Shown piece after piece: positions 52,325 through 61,678 of a stretch of DNA of 64,000 bases. The notes under the pieces are model-generated. The model had not been told where the DNA came from. It ran no database searches and saw only the letters and a program-made list of their open reading frames with translations. A program made the translations under genes and the position numbers. Location of the stretch: contig NC_045141.1 in assembly GCF_008831285.2 (NCBI RefSeq), forward strand, positions 21,540,242 through 21,604,241, in the 5' to 3' direction. Each line of letters begins with the position of its first letter. Position 1 is the first letter of the stretch. Source of the DNA: Nymphaea colorata. Taxonomy: Eukaryota; Streptophyta; Magnoliopsida; Nymphaeales; Nymphaeaceae.

Positions 52325-54747
52325 TTAGTCTTCTGCAAAGTACTTCTCTTCGGCATCATATGTGACTTCCTTCATCCAGTGGTCATCAAGTGTCACATCA
52401 TCATCAATCTTGGTGTAGTCTAAATGTGTGTCTTCACCAGATAATAACTTCTGCTGCATGATGCGCGTAAACTGGTCCATCCTGTCTTGCATCTCCACTG
52501 CTGATATTTCTTCCTCAAGGTGCTCTTCACCAGCCGATGCAGAACTATTGCATGCCTCCTCATCCACCTGTAACTGGAGTTATGATACATGTCAAATAAC
52601 ATTTCTCACAATACTAGCACCGGTATGCAAGTAGGTGCTCTGCATGCTGGACATGGTATAGTCATAGCGTTTTAAATAGTTGGTATGGCTCAGATACTGA
52701 ACCAATGAATGCCAAAAAGGAAAGGGCGGGTGGGGGGGTGGTGGGGATGGGGGGAGCTTATCAAAAGCAAAGGCCAGTGTCTATGTGTTACATAAAACGT
52801 TAAAGCGGTGAAAGATGCTCTTAAACAATGGTAAAATAGTGAAACAGAGGTTGAAAAAGGGGGATTCAATCCAGTAGGGCATAGAAAATTTAGCATTTCA
52901 CAGGTTTGTTTCTGTTTATAACTAAACTATTGATAGACATGCCTTATTTACTATAACAGACAACCTCAGACATGCATAAACATCAAAGCAGGGTCTGTGT
53001 TTCAAAGTGGTGGAACGAAAAAATTAGGCTCATCTCCATGAAGGACTTTTTAAAAGAAAACTTTGCCATGAACAAGAACATGGTTCTGAAAGAAAACAAA
53101 AGGTGCAGAATTATGCTGAAGGATATTAATGGTTTTTAATTAAACAAAAAGACAACCAAAGGAAGAGAGAACCAACATTTACACTAACAAAGAAATCTCA
53201 AAAGCTGCAATGAGACTTGGTGAAGGATGCTTTCTTTTGAATTGTACCTTTACACTGGCAGAGGCAACCCTTCCTTTATCTACTTCCATTTCCTCATCTG
53301 ACTCCTCTTCTTCTTCTTCTTCTTCTTCTTCCACTTCCTCCTCTTCCTTAGGACCAACCCAGTCCTTCTTAGGAACACCTAATCTTTCTTGCTCTTTCCT
53401 TATCTCTGCAGTAATAATGTTTTCTTCAGCTCGACGCATCAAAGTTTCTGACCAACGCTCTCCTGGGCGAGACATACCCCGACCTACAGGATCCTGAAAC
53501 TTCCCAACATACTCATGGTGCAGATATGGCTCCCTTTCTCTCATGGCATCCTCAGAGAAATACTGCCCATCGTGAATAAGCTTGTCCAAGAATGCTCGCC
53601 TTCTATTCTTTACTGTCACAGATCGCAAGTGCTTTTCTTCTAAGGTAGGACTAATTGCACTTCGAAGTTGCTTCAAATGCCAGTTGACTTCATAATCACC
53701 TCTCAAGCACTCAAACTCCGCGAGTTCTTCATTGTTCAACCGTAATCCATATCTCTCTAGTGTCCACCACAAGAAGCAGCAATAAGTATATAAAAATAAG
53801 TTTCTTACAGTTCCTTTAGAACATAGAAGAAAAAAATAATGAAAGGGATGGCTTCTATCTTATAAGTCCGTTTTTCATATACAAGACGACATCCTTAACT
53901 AACCAAATGCATGGACTGAGGAAAGAAAGAGCTATTCCATCATTTGTTCACCCGATCGTTTTCAACCACACTGAATTCTCCTCAAACTTGACATGTTTAA
54001 AAATACCATTATCGCATAAAGTGCAGATATTTCACATGTCTATCACCCGATACACCAAAAAGTAACACGAAACTACCAATCAATGAAACAAAACCAGATT
54101 TCAACATGAGCAATTTTTCAATGCGAATTAAGAGTTCAAAATTTGGATCCACATTTCTAATTTGAATCAGGTGCGACAACACAAGTAGCACAATCGTGCT
54201 TCCTGTCGTAAAATGCCATATGGAATAACACAGTCGCACAATCACGAAGTTCTAGCAATTTCTAATGGACAAATCAATAAAAACTAGTTAGCTATCTCCT
54301 CCAAATTCGATAATAAGCACAAGTAACACCTCCCCACGATTGTCGTCCGCCGTCAAAGACGAAACAAAAATGCCGCTCAGTAAATCACTGAATTTTCTTT
54401 ACACAGTCATATCGCAAAGTCCTCAAGCCACAGAATGGGCAAATTCAGAGTGATCGCATTAAGGACTCTAGGAGAAAAATAAGAGGACGACACCACAAAT
54501 CCGCGATGGAGATATCAAAGGGAGAAAGCGAAAAGAAGCAGAAGGAGACGTGTTACGTACCAAGGAAGACGGCGGCATCGGAGGAGAGGAGGTCGAGGAG
54601 AATGTCCCTCCGCTGTGTGGGGTCGATGGGACCGTCCTGGCGACTGATGGCGTTGGGGAAGTAAAGGTCGTCCAGGAGGCAGAGACGACCGCAAATTTTC
54701 CCCGCCGCCTCGCTGCTCAGCCTCTTCCTCTCCACTTTTTCCCCCAT
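52325..54747 (-). CDS. CCDC97-type protein (CCD97-like C-terminal domain, DUF2052), 3 exons
   Basis: Exons on the minus strand: 54747-54561, 53756-53248, 52567-52325, joining to 312 aa. Near the start is a helical segment (LCLLDDLYFPNAISRQDGPIDPTQRRDILLDLL). The diagnostic conserved block follows from AVFLERYGLRL through YEVNWHLKQLR, VKNRRRAFLDKLIHDGQYFSEDAMREREPYLHHEYVG in pieces, then an acidic Glu run of about 20 residues. The C-terminus MQDRMDQFTRIMQQKLLSGEDTHLDY...DAEEKYFAED is typical of the family. The human relative is associated with the SF3b part of the spliceosome; the plant role is not established to my knowledge. The start at 54747 is the first ATG in frame; the longer upstream frame would begin at a TTG. 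Confidence 0.88.
52568..53247 (-). other. CCDC97-type gene intron 2
   Basis: A 680-base intron joining ASVK to VDEEACNSS between whole codons. It contains a G-rich run around 52729-52755 on the plus strand. No other feature is seen. Confidence 0.8.
53757..54560 (-). other. CCDC97-type gene intron 1
   Basis: An 804-base intron with a split G|AG Glu codon, giving AVFLERYGL. AT-rich, nothing else recognised. Confidence 0.8.
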
Positions 54748-55673
54748 CCCTCCCTCCCTCTCTCTCCAGGCAGCTCTTTGGCTTTGGATCCGGACACAAG
54801 TGTTATGGGAGAGCAAACGGACAGGACAGGGCTAGCCTAGATTCTATGACGCTTTGTCGTTCTTGCGTTCTGAAGGCGGTGTTTGATTTGATTTGATTTT
54901 TTTTTTTTTTTCTTTTCAAATCTTAAATCCATAGTTCTAAAAAGAGTTCTACCTTAATCCACAACAATTTGAAGGTCGTGGATTTAAACTAGATAGATAA
55001 CAAATTGGTGTCCAACTTTTGAAAGACATTGTAACTTTTCCAAAAAATTTACAATTAGCTGCTCAAAGAAAACATCAAAATAAGTGAATACCTTACAAAT
55101 TATCGTCCTTAAAATCTAAAACTTATCTTTTACAATTAGCAGCTGTTTGTGAATTTTCTGAAAAAGTTAGGTGCTTACTTGACCTGTTTTCAAAAATTAG
55201 CGGTCAATTTGTTTTCGGCTCAATCGCTGAGCGGCTTTTTATAAGTTTTTTAAAAGCAACATGGATCTCAATGGAGCATTCTGGAACAGGCGACGAGTGC
55301 TTCATTGGCACGATGTCCCTCCCACCACCAAATCCTGCGCGCGTTCTTGAAGAACTCGACGACGGTAGAGAGTTGGAAGTGCGATTGGTGGACGGATGCC
55401 CACGATTGATGGTCTCAAGGGGAGACTGGAGCTGAGGAATATAAGCAGATTTTCAACTGAACGCTGACCTGACGATGAGGTGCTTGAATTCATCCTCAGT
55501 AGCTTTCCGCAGATCGGTACAGGGAGAGGTTTTGGAAATCTTTTCCCTTGTCAACGTCAGTTTTTTTGTTGGTGTTCTTAATGCCAACCCACCAACACGA
55601 GTGATCAATTTACTTAATGTTAATGATGTTAGAGAATGAGATTCCTTCCTTCCTTCGATTGTAAGTGACTACA

Positions 55674-55835
55674 GGCAGGGGCTGGGCAGCGCCAAGGTAG
55701 GGGTTCTTATGGGCTCCTAACTTCACCTCAATTTTTTTATTTTTTAAAAAGTTATATAAATTTTATAAAATTTTACTTCGATCCTAGTCAAAATTTAGAA
55801 ACTTTTGAAAAAAAATCTGATTTCATCCCTAAGCC
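55674..55835 (+). repeat. Dispersed AT-rich repeat copy
   Basis: Opens with GCAGGGGCTGGGCAGCGCC and carries CGATCCTAGTCAAAATTT followed by AGAAACTTT at about 55780-55805. The latter is near-identical to the reverse of the 56768-56935 copy (GGTCCTAGTCAAAATT). Element class unknown. Confidence 0.65.
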
Positions 55836-56767
55836 ATATTTCCAAAATATAGATCTCAAGTAAGAGGAGAGAGGTCTAACCCGAGACCCATGGGTCTACA
55901 AATGCTGTAACAATCATCTTTTTATAAAATAAGTTTGGATACTAAAACACAGGGTAATCAGAAGACACCTTAGAAATTATTTTGTATAAGATACACCATA
56001 TGAGTCTTTGATAAACCTGTCCAAGAGATTGGGGTAGTCCTATGAAACATTAGAACTAGTTTTTCATGAATTTGCCTAATCTTTGGGGCACATTCACAAG
56101 ACATTCGTTGAGTGTTTTTGCCGACAAATGACCTATTTAAGATGCATTTGGTTACTAATTTGTTCCACTTTGATATGACAATTTCAAATCAATGGAGGGA
56201 TAAGATTAGACCCTCCCATCTTTGATCTTGAATTATTTTGCCAATGCAAAGGTGGAATATAAATCTCAAATGGGGATCTTGAGTTGGTTTGAGATGAACC
56301 ATGTATGAATTTCAGTGTGAATATTTTACTTGATGTGAATTACCAGATAGTCAGACACCTAATTAATTAAACCATGCTCCAACTTATACACAAAATAAAG
56401 ACTCTTTCAACTGCATGAAATTGGGGTACGTTCATTTTTTAAATTAAAGTACACTAAACATTAATCTAAAACAACTAAAAATTAGAAACCTCAAAACTTT
56501 TTCAAAATGATTTTGTTGTATTCTAGGTCAAGTACTTGATGGTCTAAGGGGGGAGAGAGAGATGAAAACGAATTCATTTCAACTAAACACATCCAAGAAC
56601 AATGGATGTAAAACATACAAAAAATCACGCCATCTCTTAGAATTCTAATCTTTTGAGGACCAAAGAGAATGTCACGCGCAAAAGATTGCTAGGATACCAA
56701 GGGAATGATAATTCCATGATACATAAAAAAGTTTTTGTGCTTCCTCAGCAAGAACTTTTTCATGAGG

Positions 56768-56935
56768 TGTGTCAAATTAAAGTTTTTGAATTTTGACTAG
56801 GACCGAATTATCATTTATCAAAATTTTTATCTAGAACAAGTGAAATTTTCTATAATTTACATCTAAATTTAAACAAAAAATCCAGGCAGAGCCAAGGTGC
56901 GTGTGGGCCCTACCTTGGCTCCGCACACACTCGAA
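56768..56935 (-). repeat. Dispersed AT-rich repeat copy with palindromic GC-rich end
   Basis: Read on the minus strand it starts GCGGAGCCAAGGTAGGGCCC, followed by its own inverted copy CACCTTGGCTCTGCC, then AT-rich sequence with AAATGATAATTCGGTCC and TCAAAATTCAAAAACTTT. The inner part matches the 38617 and 55674 copies. The palindrome at the end suggests a hairpin terminus or two copies joined end to end. Confidence 0.7.
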
Positions 56936-57979
56936 ATAAGTGAAACGAGCTCTCTTTGGCCTTGTTGCATAAAACACATTGGCTTGCCAAGGAGAAACAC
57001 CAAAATTTCAAGTTGGCTTGGGTTTGGACTTTGTTTAAAATGATGAACCAAACATAAAACTTCATCCTCGACCATTGCCCCACAAGAGCTTGAATGGGAA
57101 AGGAGCATGAATAGGTTAAAGAAGAGAGTGGTAGAGAATAGAAGTAGAGTAGGAGCCCTGTCCATCTCCTGCCCATTAAAACTGATGAGAAGGCGGGTAA
57201 ATGTGAGACGGCCAATCTTTAAAAGAGTTCAGCACACGTAACCAAGCATTAAAAAGATGAGAAGGTGGCACGATGAACAGCAGAAAGATCCACAGAAAGC
57301 TGGTGTTTTTGTAAAATGAGCTTACTTCCCACCCCACCCTGAAAGAGAATCTCATGCCATCTTTTCAGAATCATTGCAAAACTCTTCGCTCTCAAGTCTC
57401 AAGTCAGGAACGTGAAGATCACCCCTTTCTCTTGGCAAGCAACACGAAACTAGGACTTCTGTACTCCATAGAGAGAGAGAGATAGAGATGTGTGGACTTA
57501 CCAACTTGGAAAATTAGAAAGCCATATCTGACACGAAACTAAGACTTCTGTACCCTAGAAGCAGAGAGGCATTCTGTCAACACTACAAGAAAGTATAATA
57601 AGAGGTTCACTTTTTCCACAACATGCTTGCTAATTGCTATGGGTCGGTGAATTAAGGTGTCTCCGGATAGAAGTTTCAAGTTTGTGCTGAAACACTTCAC
57701 TAAAATTTTCATATTTGACCAAACATCAATTTTTGGTTTTGCCTTTTGAAAAAATTTCACTTAATATACTTTTTTATATCCAAAGATACAAACAACTTGT
57801 TTACCAACATCGAAATTGATTGGTCATGGAGTCGGGTTAATTTGAACTTTTTCTCTGCATCCAGTTGATTTCTGGGCCTAGAAATATAAATATACAATCT
57901 ACAAATTCAAAAGAGACAGTCCTTCCAAATTAAAGGAGGCGAAGGGTTCGATACTAGTTTAACAATCAGTAATGAAGAC

Positions 57980-58154
57980 AAGAATTTGTTCTCCTGTGGA
58001 TAAAAACAAAGTGTGAGTTTTTTATGAATCTGCTTCAAAATTAGGGTAGATTTATAAAACACTTAAACAAGTGTCTTGTGAATCTATCTTAATTTTGAAG
58101 TAAATTTATGAGATACTTACCACAGTATAAATCTTAATGCCGAACAATCCCTTA
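57980..58154. mobile_element. Foldback MITE, copy A
   Basis: The right end, read in reverse, starts AAGGGATTGTTCGGCATTAAG and continues to TTTACTTCAAAATTAAG. The left half runs the complementary way (AATTTGTTCTCC... GAATCTGCTTCAAAATTAGG). The whole is thus a long imperfect inverted repeat, more diverged at the left end. It abuts copy B at a shared TTAA (58152-58155), suggesting a PIF/Harbinger (Tourist-like) origin with TTA/TAA targets. Confidence 0.6.
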
Positions 58155-58319
58155 AAAATTGTTGGGTATAAGAACACTATAGGAGTGTCCCATGAATTTG
58201 CTTCATTAATAAAGCAAATTCATGAAACAATAAAACTACTATCTTATTAATATACCCTAATTTTTGAAGCATATTCATGGGATACTCTCACAATATCCTT
58301 ATGCCAAACAGTTCCTTAA
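58152..58319. mobile_element. Foldback MITE, copy B
   Basis: TTAA at 58152 and TTAA at 58316 flank an inverted repeat of about 50 bp per arm. The left arm reads ATTGTTGGGTATAAGAACAC ... TCCCATGAATTTGCTTC. The right arm in reverse reads ACTGTTTGGCATAAGG ... TCCCATGAATATGCTTC. There is no coding capacity. The TGTTTGGCATAAG-type terminus and TTA-type flanks fit a Tourist-like MITE; assignment to that superfamily is inference. Confidence 0.75.
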
Positions 58320-58416
58320 AGAATGCACTTCTTCATAATCAAATGGCAAAGCCATCCTTCCTAGATTCTTTGAAAAATTTAGGCTCCCCTTTTTTTGGCC
58401 TCTTTGACTTTCTCCA

Positions 58417-58565
58417 GGGGTAGAGCTAGAAAATTCTCGCTATGGGCACTAATTATAATATTTTAAATTTTTAAAAAACATCAATATGTAAAAAAAAACC
58501 CTAAAATATCAATATAAAAATCATTATTTTTTGTTGGGCAATTGCCCACACGAAGCCCACATCTG
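58417..58565 (+). repeat. Dispersed AT-rich repeat copy (diverged)
   Basis: Opens with GGGGTAGAGCTAGAAAATTC, then an AT-rich run with AAATTTTTAAAAAACATC, ending near GGGCAATTGCCCACACG, itself a short palindrome. It is placed in the GGGGCAGAGC family by its opening and layout only. Confidence 0.4.
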
Positions 58566-59347
58566 CTTCAGTCTGAACCTTCTCTTATATCCAACTATCT
58601 ACTCATTTAGATGGAAATCTTGCAAGTTATGACCATCAAGAAATTGTAGTCCTTAACATCCATTAATAAGCCTGGTTAGCAGAAAAGTCGTCAGTTTCTT
58701 CCTTTCAGTGAGCGAGATGTTAACAATGCATCGGTCAGGAAGAAAGTCAAAGCTTCCATTTTCCGCTTACCTCCAGGTCTTGAACTTAGTGGGGCCAAGG
58801 TGCATCGAATTCTTGCTTGTCTTTCTTCGTTTTTGCTGGGGGTTGCTTTCATCCCCTGTTTGCAACCTCCCCATTTTCCACGATAATCTCATTAATCCGA
58901 CCACACCATAAGAAACGCCATCTTCACCAGCCAGGTGCAACCACTCCTCGTCAATTGTCAAGAACGCTCAGCAATTCAACTTCGACTTTGCTTAGAGAGG
59001 ACGGAAAATCCTCACCGGCTTCTTCAAGTGACGAAGAGCCAATTGTCAGTCAAACAAGAACAAAAAAATTGTGGTGATCTGATCTTCCTTGTCACCATTT
59101 CTTTTAACTAAGTCGCTCAAAAAGTCCTGACAGATGCTACCATTTGTAAGTTGTTGACGTAATAATTAATGGCGTTTAGCAGTATGCAATAACGGTGAGT
59201 CGTCCAACATTAGGTTGCAACCTTTTAAATCTGGAACTGCCAACTTCTTTTCTTCAGCAAAGTATCAAGAATCGTTTGGCCTTCTCCCTTCATCTATTCC
59301 ATATATCAAAAATACGGAAGTTCCCGGCAGGCGGCAGCCGGATTCCG

Positions 59348-59530
59348 ATGGCCTGGAGAAAGTTTTTCAAAATTGGCTCCAGGAAGCCATCGTCGGTTCA
59401 AGTTGGTGCGTTGTTTATAGGATGCCTTGTGATGCTGCGGCTCTCTTACTCAGGCGATTGGACCAGGACTGCTTTTCATACGTTGAAGTGCAGTTTTCTT
59501 TCCTCTTCAACTCGTGGTTCTGATAAGGAG
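59348..59530 (+). other. Candidate signal-anchor first exon (alternative start or truncated paralogue)
   Basis: An ATG-started frame of 61 codons, reading MAWRKFFKIGSRKPSSVQ, then a hydrophobic segment (VGALFIGCLVMLRL) and a Ser-rich tail. It ends at GAG followed by GTAATC, a plausible phase-0 donor. The first exon of the glycosyltransferase at 61679 has the same plan: SSVQ, a hydrophobic anchor, YSN, Ser-rich tail and GAG|GTACC, also phase 0. Even the bases around SSVQ are alike (TCGTCGGTTCAAGTTGG versus TCTTCGGTGCAAATTTG). It could splice in frame to 62444. No matching second exon lies between, so it is an alternative first exon or the remnant of a tandem duplicate. Confidence 0.45.
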
Positions 59531-59879
59531 GTAATCAGAAGGTTCTTCCACTGACTTCCTCTTCACCATGAGAAGCGCTTTTTTCTTCATTTGTTTCCCT
59601 AATCAGTTCATGGAGAAAGCCATCCCTTTGTGTTCATTTCTTTCTTATTTCAATGTTTTGTCATTCACTATTTGGTGGGTTTCATCGTTTGCCGTCATGT
59701 TCCCAAAAGAATTCTACGATTCTGCAATTGAGGTGAAGTAGCTGACGTTTAGACGACCCGTGAAATTGGAGTTTTAACTGGTTCTAAAAGAGGGAGAGAG
59801 GGAGTGAATGAGGGATTTGGGAAGAGAGAGGGTGCAACCAAAATCCTTGTCCTGAAAGCTCACAGGATCTCTCTCATCC

Positions 59880-59990
59880 TCAGCCTTTAACCTCCAACTT
59901 GGACCAAAAGGTAACATTGGAATCAAACTTGAGACACAATGTTCGTACGCTTCAGGTCCAATGAGTTATGCTATATACCCATGGGCATAG
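59880..59990 (-). mobile_element. Decayed tRNA-derived SINE-like segment
   Basis: On the minus strand, TAGCATAACTCATTGG (59973-59958) resembles a box A and AGTTTGATTCC (59929-59919) is one or two changes from the box B consensus, with tRNA-like spacing. Between them lies a TTGTGTCTCA segment. It loosely resembles the element at 41396. Ends and target duplication are not identifiable. Confidence 0.35.
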
Positions 59991-60300
59991 GCAGATGGGA
60001 TTTCCATGGGACATGTCTTACTAAACCCACTCTTGGAAACTTTAATTTACTGTTGAAACTTGGCTGAATTTGAGTCCAGTTATATGAAGTATTTTAAAGC
60101 TTCTCCATCTTCACTTCACAGCCACCCGATGCATTATTTGGGCCGGTAGCTGTGATTAAACATACTATTCGAAATAATGCATGAGACTGTGTGCTGTGAG
60201 AGGTTGGAGGAAATCCATAGAAAAGATTGAAAGAGTCAAATTAGAGAACGTGTATGAATTGGCTTCTGATAAAATTTACATTTGCTTTAACTTGGTCTTG

Positions 60301-60301
<1 letters not shown>

Positions 60302-60331
<30 letters not shown>
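60302..60331. repeat. (TA)n microsatellite
   Basis: An uninterrupted run of about fifteen TA units upstream of the glycosyltransferase gene. Confidence 0.96.
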
Positions 60332-60333
<2 letters not shown>

Positions 60334-60436
60334 CTGTCCTTTACATATGACGACGTAGATATTTCTTTATCACCAACAACCTCACTCTAGGAAATTAAGC
60401 GGAAAGCTTAACAAACTTGCGTGCTGGCTAATATCA

Positions 60437-60570
60437 CTTACTACACATACAATTAAATAAGTAATTAAGTACGTCAGTTATATATCTATATAATGCCACT
60501 ACTATCAATTACTGCACATACAATTGAATGAGTAATTAACTACGTCAGTTACATATATAAAATGCCATCA
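60437..60570. repeat. Tandem duplication, about 70-bp unit
   Basis: ACT[A/G]CACATACAATT followed by a TGAATGAG/AAATAAG variant, then TAATTAA-TACGTCAGTTA and TATATAAAATGCC, occurs twice with minor changes. The two copies start near 60440 and 60510. Confidence 0.85.
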
Positions 60571-61678
60571 CCAAAGCTTGGAAAGAAATCAGCTTCTTCT
60601 TCAAGGAAATGGGTGATTCGATCCGGTGGTCGAATCCAAAGGATTGAATGCGGTTGGTTTTCTATCTGGTCCAAGTCGACGCCTTATTGGTTGTGGGTAA
60701 CTTGTGGCCCTATTAATTTGGTGGCCTGAACCATATTATATGATCTTCTCTTCATTCATGACTAGTGCATCTGTTCCTCTCAAGAAAGCATTAATTTCTT
60801 GCAAACTCCAGATAGTCCCATAGAGGAAATAGAATATTGATAGTCACCAAGTACAATTTCCAAGCTGCATGAGAGAGATAGAGAGGGAGATTGGAATTTT
60901 TCATCTCTAGAATATCAAAGGAAAGTGACAACAATAAATGATAAGCAAAGAACGCGACATCAATAGATTCCGGTTCATTAGTCATGAGAAACTGGTGGCT
61001 GTTTCATATTGAACTTTGGAATATTTTCATTAATTAGTTGGTCTGTCTTATCTCTATTAGGTTTGTTGACTTGTATCAATCGAAATAGAATTGCATAGTA
61101 ACCACGAATTAAAAAAATGATTCTATTTGATTCATATAAGAAATTAAAAACTTAATTTCAAACTGCAGCAGGAATTATGGAAGAAGAGAACTTATGAAAG
61201 AAGAGAGGATATGGCTGGAGCCGGACCAAGCTTTGTTTAGTGAAAACGATAGAGGTAGCCACTTTCGCCTCCCGATCCGTCCTAAAATATCATGCGTGTC
61301 TCGACTTTCCTGAATTGTATCAGAATCATGAGTCCAGGCAGATTTTAATCAGAGCAAAAAAGGCCAATTTTTTTTTTTTTTAATGCATCATCGTCCGAAT
61401 CTGGAGATACTTCAATGGGTCGAGTAATGTAAATTAATTTATGGAGAAAAAGAAAACGAAAAAAAAGAAACTCAGTTAATATCGCCTTCCATGCATGCGC
61501 TACCTGAAGATTTTGTTTTCCTTAGATCGAAACCTGCGCGCTTCTTTGCAAGTAATTGACGTTTTGAGATGGCAAATGCAAGGGGAATTCAATTATATGC
61601 TTATATGGACTCACCGTTGGCGCCTTTAGTTTCGAACTCTTTTGTTGAATCGAGTTTCTGGTTTCCTATTCTTCAGTC

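Larger units (their letters stand above)
54748..61678. other. Intergenic block with repeats and a possible extra exon
   Basis: A divergent spacer between the CCDC97-type gene and the glycosyltransferase gene. It contains a GC-richer 55-codon frame at 55271-55435, dispersed AT-rich repeats (55674, 56768-56935, 58417), a possible MITE at 56139-56595, a secreted-protein-like frame at 56869-57165 on the minus strand, two adjacent foldback MITEs at 57980-58319, a candidate signal-anchor exon at 59348-59530, a minus-strand SINE-like element near 59880-59990, a (TA)n run at 60302-60331 and a tandem repeat at 60437-60570. No complete gene was found. Confidence 0.6.

Noticed and set aside
42952-54747. 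Four consecutive minus-strand genes (with the two before) as a co-transcribed cluster
   Set aside because: Spacers of 2-10 kb, separate promoters and unrelated functions argue for independent plant genes.
54748-54816. CCDC97-type protein start at 54816
   Set aside because: The codon there is TTG. The first ATG in frame is at 54747 and is followed by the conserved helical segment.
58700-59080. Possible coding exon with a hydrophobic stretch (VHRILACLSSFLLGVAFIPC)
   Set aside because: The frame is closed by stops soon after, lacks a good start and donor, and matches no family I recognise.
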